Source of the DNA: Notospermus geniculatus
Lineage: Eukaryota; Nemertea; Pilidiophora; Heteronemertea; Lineidae
Direction: 5' to 3'
Assembly (NCBI GenBank): GCA_002633025.1
Contig: NMRB01000415.1
Location: 285,799 to 349,798 of the forward strand
Length of the DNA stretch: 64,000 nucleotides
Shown: one piece after another, positions 11,477 to 22,154 of the stretch
How the letters are laid out: every line of letters starts with the position of its first letter
How positions within the stretch are numbered: the stretch's first letter is position 1
Notes under the pieces: generated by a model
The model's database searches: none
The model's input: only the letters and a program-made list of their open reading frames with translations
Told to the model about the DNA's origin: nothing
Position numbers and translations under genes: made by a program

Positions 11477-11665
11477 GTCTCTTTGCCTTACTGGCCTCTC
11501 TCCACCCAGGTGTATAAATGGGTACCGGTCGGAAATGCTCAGATTGTATGCGCTGAATGAGCAGCTCTTCTGAGTTCTACTGAAAGGTTTCAGGATAGAC
11601 TGGGGTTAAAGTGTGAAGTCGGATGACACCTCTACCGTTGTTGATATCAGACTATAAACCCAAAA
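11477..11665 (+). repeat. SINE 3' portion, interrupted by the transposon
   Basis: It matches the 3' two-thirds of the SINE at 37776-38010 (GGCCTCTCTCCACCCAGG, ATGGGTACCGGTCGG, GATATCAGACTATAAACCC). It starts abruptly at the transposon end, so its tRNA-related 5' part is missing or lies in the N gap. Confidence 0.7.
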
Positions 11666-11843
11666 CTTAAAACTTTAACTTTTTTTTTTAACCTGTGAGT
11701 TTAAACACACATGTATTACAGTATTTGAAGTCTAAACAGCGTAGGGCCAACTTCAGACTAAACTATTAATTACTAAGTAAATTGTGCATCGATCTGTGCT
11801 TTGAAGGCCAACACACAAATTGATGTGCTTTCATACTTTCCAG

Positions 11844-14684
11844 AGATAGTCCCGCCAAAGAATGCATATGTATTAGCTGATATCATTGAAGCCCAGGTGC
11901 GATGTTTGGTCCATATTCCAGCACCGCCCAAAGATCCAGTCACACTGGCGAACACTTTGGTAATAGTCAGTTTGTAGATCATTCCATTACCCACATTTAC
12001 TACCGGTATAAAAAAGAGAATTCATCCTAAAATATCTCTGAAAGGAGTTAACATCTGGTTGAATCCTCTTGTCAGGTTGCACTCGACTTTGACCTGTGTC
12101 TCAGTGTACTGTAATACCATAGAGTCTACTGGCAGATGGTGGTGTTTCATGGTTGATCTGCGAGGACTTGGCCCTCATCTTCTCATTGTTTTCTTGATTC
12201 AACCTTGCAGTTGTCATCTTCCAAGAGTGAAGCGCAGATAATGAATTGCCTCCTGTTGCTACAGTATGTTTACAATGAATTAGGAATGGTCCAAGGTATG
12301 TACATGTATTCTTGTTACTCTTCATCCACTCACAGTGTGTGACACAACTGTTTGTAAAAAGCCCTGCTGTGGGAGGATGGGAGCTGAGAATGTTTATCAT
12401 ACCTTTCATTACCTGTTCCAGATGAGATCACCGTGCTGCAGAAGATTCTGGTGGTCCATCACCAGAACGGTGACCTTTGGATGAAACTGGCAAAGGCATA
12501 TAGACATCTCTTCAAACTTGACACATCTGACCAGACTCTTGATTGTGACATTACCAGTAAGATGAGCTCAACCAGTATAGAATCCAATACAGGGTCTGGT
12601 AGTTCAGAGCAAGTGGATAAACCTTGCAATGATTTGGTTTGCATTTCTAGTGATAATGAGATTGGGGAGTGTGCTGACGTGGATGTTGAATTGACTGAAA
12701 ATTCCACTTCTCAATACAATAACGAGACTGATAGTCAACATATCCCGGATGTTGGAAAACCTTCGGGGTCCAGCGACTCTGTGTTGGCTGTGGCTGGAAC
12801 ATTCAGGAAAGATGATCCAGACAACGATGTTGACGGCAAGCGAGTCCGTCAGTGTGATGGTTCAAGTGGTGTGAAGGAAGTGAATCTGAGACACAAGTTG
12901 ATTGGTGGGAATAGACAGACATCACAAGTGATTCATTCAGATGGCCATAGCGAATGCCAAGGTGTAATATCTGGAATGCCAGGCAAATACGCCACCTTGA
13001 TATGCTTGCTGAGAGCTAGGTAGGTGATTGTTTTACATTATATGGTAAAGACCTTGAATTGATCTTTTAGACTTGTGGCGTTCTGGTACCACGACATCCA
13101 TTGATATGTATTAAAAGTTTGACTAGGAATGAAATTCTTCATCAGAACCATTGGAATATTGTTCTTATTCCCAGGAAATCATTTCTGTGCTATCACCCAA
13201 ATCTTGTTGGGCTGGCCAAGGAACGGAGCACAAAGCAGCTGCAGCTAGTCGAAAGAGAGATCCAAGAAATGGATGTGCCTGAGATTATACTTCAGGAAGT
13301 AACAAAGGTATTATACCCAATGATTCATTCATAGAGGCTGACCCCAGCAGTGACATGAGTGACAGGTGTCGCTGTTTCCACTTCACCACTCTTGACACCC
13401 CTGCCAATCGAACAGCCTCAGCCCTCTCCTTTTCTACGTCATTCGATTGCATTGAAAGTATCATATACAGTCCTCCCTCGCTATTACGAACCCCTCGGGG
13501 TCCAAGGGGTAAGTTCGTAATAACGAGGAGTTCGTAATAGCGAGGATTCGTCCGTGGGGGCATGATGACCACACTGAGTAGGCTGCCTAACAAACAAACA
13601 TTCTTTGTCATGTTTAGAGCATAATTACTGCGTATTTGACTGATTAAACGCTCAAACATGCATTAATCAAACCCAAGGTTGGATAATTTGGTTTGTATTG
13701 TACACAACGTAACTGATCATGGTGAGGAATTGGGTCTCACAACTGACCAAACAGGCCTAAATACACACATGCCGTGAAATTTTGGGAGCCAGCCGTTGGG
13801 TTCGTAATATCCGGGAGTTCGTTAAATCGAGGTACGCAATAGCGAGGGAGGACTGTACATACATAATATTAAATTTTCTGTTTGTCTTTTTCAGATTATA
13901 AATACAGATTTAACAAAGATCAAAGAAAATGTGAATGAAGTACGTATTAGTATGCGATAGTCAATAAATTTCTGAACTTACATTACTTATGCGGGTGATC
14001 CACCGATTTTACGACGAGTTTACGATCAGTTGGCGACTTGTTCACGACGGGTTTGCGACTAGTTGACGATGAAAAATCGTGGCAGGTGGATCAGCAGTCA
14101 CGATTCGTTCACGACGCGTTTGCGATTCGTTCACGACTGAAATTTGTTGACGACTAGTTTGCGACGAGATCAAACATGTTTGATTTGGTCGCAAACTAGT
14201 CGTCAACTCGTCGTAAAGTTTGCTCTGTAGCAGACGTATTTTTTCGGTGGATCAGCTTCAACGTTACGTCATTTCTTTAATATGATCAGTTTGCGACTAG
14301 TTTACGACTAGTTGACGACTTGTTCACGACTACCGTCGTGAACAAGTCGCCAACTGATCGTAAACTCGTCGTCAAGTCAGTGGATCACCCGCACCTTTGA
14401 TATCTGTTCTCAAGCTTGAGTCTGTAGTCACCTTCAACTGCCTGATCCAACATCGCAGTTTGTTGTATGCATTTATTCTGTAATGTTGCGCTAAAGAGAG
14501 CAAACTGAATATCGAAGAATTCTTACCAGTGTCTTTTAATGCACAAATCATCGATTTCCTGTTCAATTTTCAGGTCAATTTCAGAGACGGCTCTTTCCGA
14601 GATGACTTTGAGAGAACTTGCTTCCCTTGGCCGTGGGATGTTCACAATGACTGTCAGATGTCAAATATAGTTGATCACTCTTGA
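11844..14684 (+). CDS. C8orf76: C8orf76-like protein (N-terminal exons not seen)
   Basis: Exons: 11844-11959, 12211-12295, 12422-13019, 13175-13307, 13895-13939, 14574-14684; phases agree throughout and give about 362 residues. Recognition comes from segments aligning in order with human C8orf76: IIEAQVRCLVHI, then LQKILVVHHQNGDLWMKLAK (human [20 protein letters not shown]), then the helical REIQEMDVPEIILQEVTK, then a C-terminal segment with DDFERTCFPW. The N-terminal half of the human protein is TPR-like; its molecular role is not established. The Ser/Asp-rich middle of exon 3 is not conserved. About 100 N-terminal residues are missing and may lie in the gap at 9619-10362. Introns 4 and 5 carry a pogo-like MITE and an 11-bp-repeat foldback element. 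Confidence 0.75.
13468..13855. mobile_element. Pogo/Tigger-like MITE, long copy
   Basis: Ends CAGTCCTCCCTCGCTATTAC and its near-perfect reverse complement, flanked by TA on both sides (a TA target duplication). The CAG...CTG ends, TA target and CTCGCTATTACG-type terminus are features of pogo/Tigger-group mariner elements. Inner copies of GTTCGTAATAGCGAGG extend the ends. There is no transposase. It lies in intron 4 of the C8orf76-like gene. Confidence 0.75.
13990..14393. mobile_element. Foldback element built of an 11-bp tandem repeat
   Basis: Ends TGCGGGTGATCCAC and GTGGATCACCCGCA with about 60-bp inverted arms. The interior is a degenerate tandem array with an 11-bp period (CGACGAGTTTA, CGATCAGTTGG, CGACTTGTTCA, CGACGGGTTTG, CGACTAGTTGA), present in both orientations so that the whole element folds on itself. 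Non-coding. It lies in intron 5 of the C8orf76-like gene. Confidence 0.75.
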
Positions 14685-14889
14685 CCTTGTTTCACTCAGA
14701 ACAGGAAGATTTTGGTTGACGAAGAGTCCTTGATATTAATATCAGTTTTCCTGTCTAGCCATTGTGCCCATGTACTAAAGCGTTGATCACTTGCACATAA
14801 ATTGCACATTGTACCAAGGTTGCACATTTATGCAAATAATAAACATATTTTCTGTAATGGAACTCTTTACGAGTTTTTTTTGGCATAGA

Positions 14890-15769
14890 TGTACAGGCAT
14901 TGACAGATGTTTATCTACACCTGATATCTTGAATATTTCAAATACTTGCACCAATTTTGACACGGTTTGTTGCATATGAAAGGAAAACTTGTTGTTCACC
15001 TTTCTGCATCAAAGTTTTGGAAAATTGTAAATATCAAAATTATGTAATATATATTTTTTTATAAGGAATCAATAAACATTTGAATTTGTAATACCTCATC
15101 AGAAAAAACCTTGAAAATCAAAACTTTTAGTTACGGATTTTATTTTCATTTTTAGTAGTGCTGATAGAATGGAACTTTCTGAGGATTTTGGTCCTTGTTT
15201 CATCAAAATGTGTCGAGTGGTTGCTGAGATATTTGAGATTATCAAATTTTTGATAATTTGAGATTTTCGTGATTTTTTACAAACTTCTGATGTCCGTCGG
15301 TAGAGCTGCCCTCAAATCATAAAATTATAAAATTTCTACCCAATTAACGCCAAAAAGTTTCTAAAAAAGGTAAACCTATAATCTGAGGTTAGCTTTATCG
15401 AATGGTATCAAAATTTCTTGAAAAACGTGAAAATTTCAAATTATCAAAATTTTGATAATCTCAATTATCTCCGCAACCACTCAACAGATTTTGACGTAAC
15501 AAATTTCAAAATCTTTGGAACGTTCCATTCTATCAAACTTACTATAAAAAATGAAAATAAAATTACAAAAATTTTTTTTTTGATTTTCAAGTTCTTTTCT
15601 GATGAGCTATTACATAATATTGATATTTTCAAATTTCAAAAATTTTGATGAAGAAATGTGACCAACTAGTTTTCCTTTCATATGCAACAAACCATGTCAA
15701 AATTTGTTCGGTAGTATTTGAAATATTCAAGATATCAGGTGTAGATAAACATCGGTCAATGCCTGTACA
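14890..15769. mobile_element. 880-bp AT-rich palindromic (foldback) element
   Basis: The outer ends are TGTACAGGCATTGAC and GTCAATGCCTGTACA. From there inward the two halves are imperfect reverse complements over about 400 bp each, for example GTTTATCTACACCTGATATC against GATATCAGGTGTAGATAAAC, and the TCAAAATTTTGATAATCTC blocks. The centre is near 15340-15370. No coding frame is credible. Probably a foldback or long-TIR transposon. Confidence 0.7.
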
Positions 15770-15840
15770 GAGAACAAAACATGCATCCTTCGGTTTGTAG
15801 ACATCTTCTTTAGTTTATTGCACAATTAATAAGTTATATA

Positions 15841-16066
15841 CAGTAAAATCACCTTTTATTGGTGGTGCTCAGAATTTCTGTAGGCCCTGGTTTTGAAGGT
15901 ATTTGAGGGCCAGAATGGGGTGGGTAATAACCGATTATGTGTCAGCATACCTCTTTGGAACTGCTGAACTGTGAAAATGATAATACTCCCATTCTGGCCC
16001 TCAAATTCCTTCAAAACCAGGGCCTACAGAAATTCTATGCACCACCAATAATAGGTGATTTTACTG
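15841..16066. mobile_element. TA-flanked MITE with long terminal inverted repeats
   Basis: CAGTAAAATCACC at the left and GGTGATTTTACTG at the right, with TA on each side. Pairing continues imperfectly for about 95 bp (TTCTGTAGGCCCTGGTTTTG against its complement), leaving a short loop. TA target and CAG ends suggest a Tc1/mariner-type MITE. Confidence 0.7.
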
Positions 16067-16365
16067 TACATGTAACAGAATCACAGAGAGGTACATGTAG
16101 GTGGAGCCTTTATAGACAAGAATTAGATGTACTGGTGTACAGAAGCTCTCCAATGTTACCGTAATCTATTTGCAAAAGAACTGACCGTAGTCATTTTACA
16201 GTCCGTAGACTTGAAACATTGGCATTACATGTGGCATTACGTGTCGTGTATGGAGTGAATGTACTTTCTGAGCTTTACCGCCAATCAGCACCCTACTTCG
16301 CAATAGAAATTTCCACCAAAAGCATTGAATACAATTCATCAACATGGCACTTGTAAGACACGTTA

Positions 16366-19300
16366 TTACTTCTTGTTCATAATTTCACCCATTTTCAAGC
16401 AGCTGACATTGAATCCGTTTCCCTTGTACTTGCTGACTAGTTCTAACAAACCCTGTTTCTTCTGCAGGGCTCTTGATGACTCAAGTTCATATAGAGTACA
16501 TAGATTAATTAGTATTCCCTCCTGGAGATATTTTGCTGGATTTTGATGGACAAGATCCTCCAATATTTGCAGGGCCTCTTTCAACTTTCCCATGTAGAGG
16601 AAGCACACAGCCATGTTATTGACAGCCTGGAAGGAGAATGACAACTTATTAGCTTACTCTTCACAGACTCAGCTGCAAAGGAAACAGGTTCTCTGAGACT
16701 TCTAACACTGTCAGGGAGCCACAGGAGAAACAATGTTGGCTGCAGTGAACACTCTTCATTCCACTGGCAAAATGACCATGAACATTTATTGTGTGCAAGT
16801 ACGGTATGAGTCACATTACAAACACCAAGTGCGTGGCAGGGGCGGATCTACGATTTCGGAAAAGAGGGGGTGCACTGTGCTAGAAACATTGAAATCTGCG
16901 GTGAAGTGCGTCCCCCTGGATCCGTGCCTGCGTGGAAATGACACTCACCACAGCATTCATTGGCTCCATTTCAGCAACTTCTTTGAAGTAATTCTTTGCC
17001 GACTCGAAGTCATTCTGTCCGAGAGTGAGGATTCCTCTGTTCATCTTCACACGGCATTTTCCAAGTTCATCCTTCTCATTTATCATGTCGCTCACTTCGT
17101 CGAAGTATCTCTTTGCACTGTCGACATCTCCCATCTGTTGATGAGATATTGGAGAAGAGAGAAGTCAAGTTAGATATGGACTCACAATGGGACCAGTAAT
17201 GGTGAAGATATTCAGAGAAAGATGTCGTAATGCCGAGAAAACAAGTAGGATTTCAGTGTCCCCTTGACGACGGGGATTGCTGGGCTGTAAAAAATATCTT
17301 TAAGTAAACTGTTCTGGAGTAATGAAGGCGAGTACAAACAGCTTTATCAGACATTTCTGTGAAAATTTGAGTACTTACGTACCTGCATGTAGAGTCTGCC
17401 AAGACCAGAACAGATGGCAACTTTGGTTTCTTTCTCAACATCCTTTTTCACGAGCATCTCCAGAACATCAACTGCAGTGTCATAGGTCTGAAAGATAAAC
17501 AGATAGCTGTCAGTCAGTCTTTCAGAGGGGGAGCTCAGTGGTATTCAGCGTGTTTCAGTCATTGTCCTTACCTTGATTCCCACCAGAATATTCACGATTG
17601 AAAACAGGATGTGCATCTCCCTCTTCTCCCACAAATCACGAGACGCCTTCCGATTTTCAGGAGGCAATTCAAGCATGCTTCCATCTTCTGCCAAACCACT
17701 GTCTAAGTGTCCAATGATCTGGAATAGGACAATAGGAAATGGGATGAACATAACACACCTAGCATACTTAGGTTTATATCAGTGGAGGATATACATGAAG
17801 CCCGCAATAAACCGACTGTGATCATCCTACATGAAACAGGAATCCAATGGCATGGGATATACATGTACAGTACATGTCGTGTTGTTACCTTTTTAACTAT
17901 GGCATAAACATAGTAAAGTTTATCCAGGGCTTCTTGTGATCTACCGAGGAAATGTGGAAGCTCTGCGTTGATGACACGGTATGGAAACGGAACCATGGAG
18001 CCTGAAAACAAAGGTACAGAGTTGTAAACAGTGAACTGACGGAAGTCTTTTCAAGCCTGTTCAATTCCACTGAGGAGATGGCTTACCTTTCCTTCCATGG
18101 TAAAGGTCAGGGTAGTACTCATAAAACAAATCTGGTTTATCAAAGTTTCCAAATGCTGCATTTTCATTATCAGCAACACTGTACATCTTGAGTTTCATCA
18201 GAAGGGCTGTCCGCACAAACCATAACTGAAAAAATTTCAACACTGCTTGTAATCAACAGCCATGCTGAGATATCAACAAGATGATAATCGTATGAAAATG
18301 ATAACAACTGAAAACAGTCTACAATTACAAACCTGTAATGTCTGTGGTGTATTTTTTGTCTCAATGTTAATTTTGCCAAGCCCCTGACCATGTGAATTAA
18401 GCAGTCTGCCACACAGGTCAACAGCTGATCTCCAGCATTCAGCTCGCTGAAATGAAGCCAAGATATCATGAGAAGCCCAACATCTACCTCTTCAGCACTG
18501 GAAAATATGGAGGTTATGACCAGAAGAGACATTCTTAGATATAATATCCCAATTCTTAAGGATTTTTAAACAAAGGATATCAAACATACTGCCACTAAGT
18601 TCTCTATTTCAACTCACAATAAGCATTCTCAAGCCTTCTTCATCCTGTGGCACATTGTCAGCACTCAAACTTTGACGTTTCATTGCCTCATGTTCACCAA
18701 AACATTTCTTCAACAACTCATAAACAGGATCACCCTGAAGTGAGAAGAGATCAGATGATATTCCGAAATATTGATGAGTTACAAGAGAAAGATTTGAAAG
18801 GATTACGGGTAAGCTTACCTGTGGTTCTGTCAGTATAAGTCCCGGCATGGTTAGTTGGTCTTGCTTTGGGTAGAATGTGCCTGGCTGACTGGTTATCATC
18901 GACACCAATGTCTGTCTGGTCAAATCGGATGGGATCCAGGCATCATGCTGTCGGTCGATTTCATTCATGTTCAAACTTGCTGTAAACACATCTTCTGGCA
19001 TGTCTGGTTCTGGAATGTGGCTGAATGCAGGAAGCCCAGTCATATCATTCGAAAATCTTTGTGGGGAGTATGGCATCTTTTCAATATTGATATTAGGCTG
19101 GTGCAGAGGTGTAGCATTAGGTGTCGGTACTGGAGTCACATGGGCATGATGAACAGGACTTGCGTAAGCCGACGCATTTGGTGATGGACCTGGTGACAAA
19201 TGTGGAAGCATGAATGCGCCGCCCGACTTTCTCTTTTCTTTCGGTACAACCTCAGGTGCAACGATCTTCTCCTCAGCATCGGGTTGGACTTGAAATTGCC

Positions 19301-20459
19301 CTTCCGAGGTACTGACTTGATCTGCAACACCTTCAGATGTGAAATGATCAAAGAACTCCTTGCCCTCTCTGTCTCCACCAGTGTCATCAGAGAAAAACTG
19401 GCTAACCGTGCTCTGAGTGTCATTCACATCTGTTTTCAAAGCCTCCCCTTCAAATGATACCAGGGGAGTCTCAATACTAGCTGAGGTATTCCTATGTCTC
19501 TGGTGAATGATTTCAATCGGTTCACTTTGCTCATTGTCTTGTTTTACATGAGGGCTAGGAGAGACAGAGATGCCAACATCATAACTTTCATCTTTCAAAT
19601 GCCCTGTCATTTCCATTTGGTCGATTTGCTCCGTTTCATTCAACAGCACTGGTTCACTAGGAACACCCTCTGACGTGACTGCAGGAAATGTCTCAGCAGA
19701 AGTCTGGGCCGCAGTTTCAGCAATTTTATCAAAAATATTATCCCCATTGCTTGGGACAGCAGCGAAGTAACTACTAAGTTTATTTCGGTCATTATCATCC
19801 TCTGGCTCGCCAAAAAATGCACCTAAACGATCTGGTGTTTCGCTCTGAGTGCCTTCAGGTTTTGTTGCCTCTGGAATGGGTTGCTCAGTAACGTCACCAG
19901 CAGGGACAGTATCATTGAGAGAAACACCATCCATGTCATTCTCAAGGTCAGCAACCTTCTCCTGTAGATCTCCAGCCCCTCGCTGACTGGTTGTATCATC
20001 ACCTCCTCTGTTGATATCATCTGTTGATCCCAATGCGACATCTTCACCTCCCAAAGACACATCAATTCTTATATCCTCATCCCTTAAATCCCCAGGTGCC
20101 TCAGCAATAATGTTTGTATCATCTTCTTCATACTGTAGGCCCACACTTTCACGATCGAGACTTTTTGTCTCTCCCAAATCAAGACTCTCCATGGTTGGCG
20201 ATGTTTCCAAGGCAATGGTATCTAAAGTAGCCACTGAGCCGAATGGCTTCGGGATATGTTCTCCCTTAACACTGATAGCATCTTCTTCCATAGAACGAGT
20301 GGTATCACTCATTGGGGATGTAGTGCCTTCAACGGGATGTGATTCAATGTGCAGTTCATCAATTTCATCTTCCACTTGGAGTGGGTCCTCCAAGCTTGGA
20401 TCCTCCTCCAGGATAGGGTCTTCAACGACAGGGTCTGCTGGGTCTTGTTTTTCACTCAT
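16366..20459 (-). CDS. TRAPPC12: TRAPP complex subunit TRAPPC12 (TTC15)
   Basis: Exons: 20459-18819, 18734-18618, 18446-18333, 18225-18087, 18001-17889, 17718-17572, 17487-17383, 17134-16949, 16626-16366, summing to about 940 residues. The first coding exon opens at ATG (MSEKQDPADP) after a 5' UTR acceptor at 20485. It encodes a long acidic disordered region with the conserved pieces FFDHFTSEGV and NMNEIDRQHDAWIPSDLTRQ. The rest is the TPR-rich half that matches human TRAPPC12 in order: QLTMPGL, RSAVDLCGRLL, LQLWFVRTALL, YEYYPDLYHGRKGSMVPF, LTLGQNDF, AVNNMAVCFLYMGKLKEAL and a C-terminus with YELESSRALQKKQ. TRAPPC12 acts in ER-to-Golgi vesicle tethering (TRAPPIII). It is about 200 residues longer than the human protein (735), all in the N-terminal disordered part. 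Intron 18735-18818 is 84 bp, in frame and free of stops. Confidence 0.95.
16839..16933 (+). repeat. Dispersed repeat, truncated copy
   Basis: It shares GAGGGGGTGC.CTGTGCTAG and AACATTGAAATCTG with 41104-41282 and has the same GGATCCxTGCCTGC end, but lacks about 80 bp of the middle. It lies in the last TRAPPC12 intron, directly downstream of the penultimate exon. Confidence 0.6.
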
Positions 20460-20928
20460 TGTGAAAATGTCGTCAAACGAAGGTACTGAAACAGAAAGGG
20501 AAAAAATGATATCTGTCATAGGCCTGCAGCTAAGACTAAGATTAAGAACATGCATGATGCAAAAATCTGGTTCTTTTCGTCCGTTAGTTCCCATTCATTC
20601 ATAAAAATCATAGGCTCACCAGTACGCCACCATTGCGTGCGCAGCCGGCACGGCGCGGTGTTGCCAATTTGCTGACTGAGGTCTGCGACTGCATGTGCAT
20701 GCATTCATTCTGCACAGGGCAGGGGAAATTGTACTTAGCTAATGTGCACGGTAAATTTCATGGACCATGAGCACATAAACCCAGGTCTATGCTGAAACGG
20801 CTGATGCATGAGATGAGTCCACCCCCCCCCCCTCGTCGGCGACACACATCGATTTCACAGAAAAGGCAAGAAACTGTGGAAGAATTTGAACGAAGCCGTC
20901 GAAGGACCATGAGGACGGTTCCCTAGCA

Positions 20929-21180
20929 GGGCCGGATCCAGGGTTTAGAAATATGGGGGGCACAACCCTGAGGGCAAGCCCTCAGTTGGCGCTTACCGCA
21001 GGTCCGCGCACACGAAGGGGGGTCCGGGGGGCCTCCCCCGGGAAAATTTGAAAAAAATCAAAGCTCTGAGATGCGATTTCCCAGCATCTTAGACATGAAA
21101 TAATAGACGATTTTCCAAAAATGCAGTAAAAAAATCATTGCCCCTCAAAAAATAGGGGGGGCACATGGCATATCTGAACA
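20929..21180. repeat. GC-rich dispersed repeat (GGCCGGATCCAGGGTTTAG type)
   Basis: It begins GGGCCGGATCCAGGG and contains runs of G and C (GGGGGGCCTCCCCCGGG) followed by AAAATTTGAAAAAAATCAAA. The layout differs sharply in base composition from its flanks. Related GGCGGATC starts are seen at 16842 and 41109. It is probably a non-autonomous transposon, class unknown. Confidence 0.4.
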
Positions 21181-21373
21181 CTTCCTGCAGCATTTAACCC
21201 TGTTTTCAAAATTTCTCTTACTAAAGAAGCATCCAGTCAAAGACAGGAGGGGTAGAAAAGTGTATTTTATGTACAAATCATGAAATATAGAAGAAAATGT
21301 CACTTTCACACACCACATGTGTACTACGTCATCGGTAAGTGCGGGGCGCAAAAATCGATGACGTAGTACACAT

Positions 21374-21603
21374 ATGGTCTCACTATACAGTTTTGAGCAA
21401 ATCGAGGTCTCACTGTACAATTTCAAGTGAACCCAGGTCTCACTATACAGTTTTGAATAAACACAGTTTAAGTAAACACTGTTTAGGTTTTAGTAAACGA
21501 ATGTCTCACTGTACAGTTTTGAGTAAACCCAGGTCTCACTGGACAGTTTTGAGTAAACCCAGGTCTCGCTGTACAGTTTTGAGCAAACCTAGGTCACACT
21601 CAG
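21374..21603 (+). repeat. Minisatellite, 30-bp unit
   Basis: About seven degenerate copies of a unit containing AGGTCTCACTGTACAGTTTT and GAGTAAACCC. The last three copies are regular at 30 bp; the middle ones are disturbed near 21460-21500. Because the period is a multiple of three it also gives a repetitive open frame, which is not a gene. Confidence 0.75.
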
Positions 21604-22154
21604 AATGGACACGCAAAATTCTTTGAGGATGTTCAGGATTGTCTTTTCCTGGGCCTTCTACACGCTGCTGTTACGGTGTATCCGCCCAATGGAAGTATTT
21701 AATACTTCCATGATCCGCCCGGTAGGCTACAAGTCTCCACTGTCACAGTATGCAAACATAACATCGTGCTTTACTTGTGGAAAAAACATATAAGGCGATG
21801 GATGAATTTTACTAAGCACAGATACAGACATTGTCACTGTTATGTCAGTGAATGTTATGTTTAATCACCACCATAGCAGATACAACAACAATGAATAATC
21901 AACGATCAGATTAATCATCATTATATACATTCATCATTACTTTCTTATTAAAAGGTGGTAGTAACCCATACGTTGATCTTTCAAAATATTTACGCTCTAT
22001 GTCGACGCCAACACTCCAATTTCACCAACTTGCCCTGTACACTTCTCCAAGGAAAGTCTCTGGGTTCATGGTCGTTGGCAAAAGTTGCGAAATTGTAATT
22101 TAATGTGTCGTCTGGAGGCTCACGATGGAAGACACCAGACGGACACTGATACTT

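Larger units (their letters stand above)
14685..16365. other. Intergenic region between convergent C8orf76-like and TRAPPC12 genes
   Basis: AT-rich, no gene seen. It is occupied by the large palindrome (14890-15769) and a TA-flanked MITE (15841-16066). The remaining stretches hold only 3' UTR sequence of the two convergent genes. Confidence 0.6.
20486..22154. other. Region between TRAPPC12 and lipid phosphatase genes
   Basis: It contains the TRAPPC12 5' UTR and promoter side (no TATA box; a GC-rich stretch near 20640-20660), a C run at 20821-20831, a GC-rich dispersed repeat (20929-21180), a 30-bp minisatellite (21374-21603) and phosphatase 3' UTR. No gene is recognised. Confidence 0.5.

Noticed and set aside
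18609-20594. One uninterrupted 661-codon frame as a single TRAPPC12 exon
   Set aside because: Homology shows a spliced 84-bp intron inside it, an acceptor at 20485 before the start codon, and a donor at 18617 before the apparent stop.
21374-21603. CRISPR-like or protein-coding repeat array
   Set aside because: Eukaryotic window; units are contiguous without spacers and degenerate, so it is a minisatellite.
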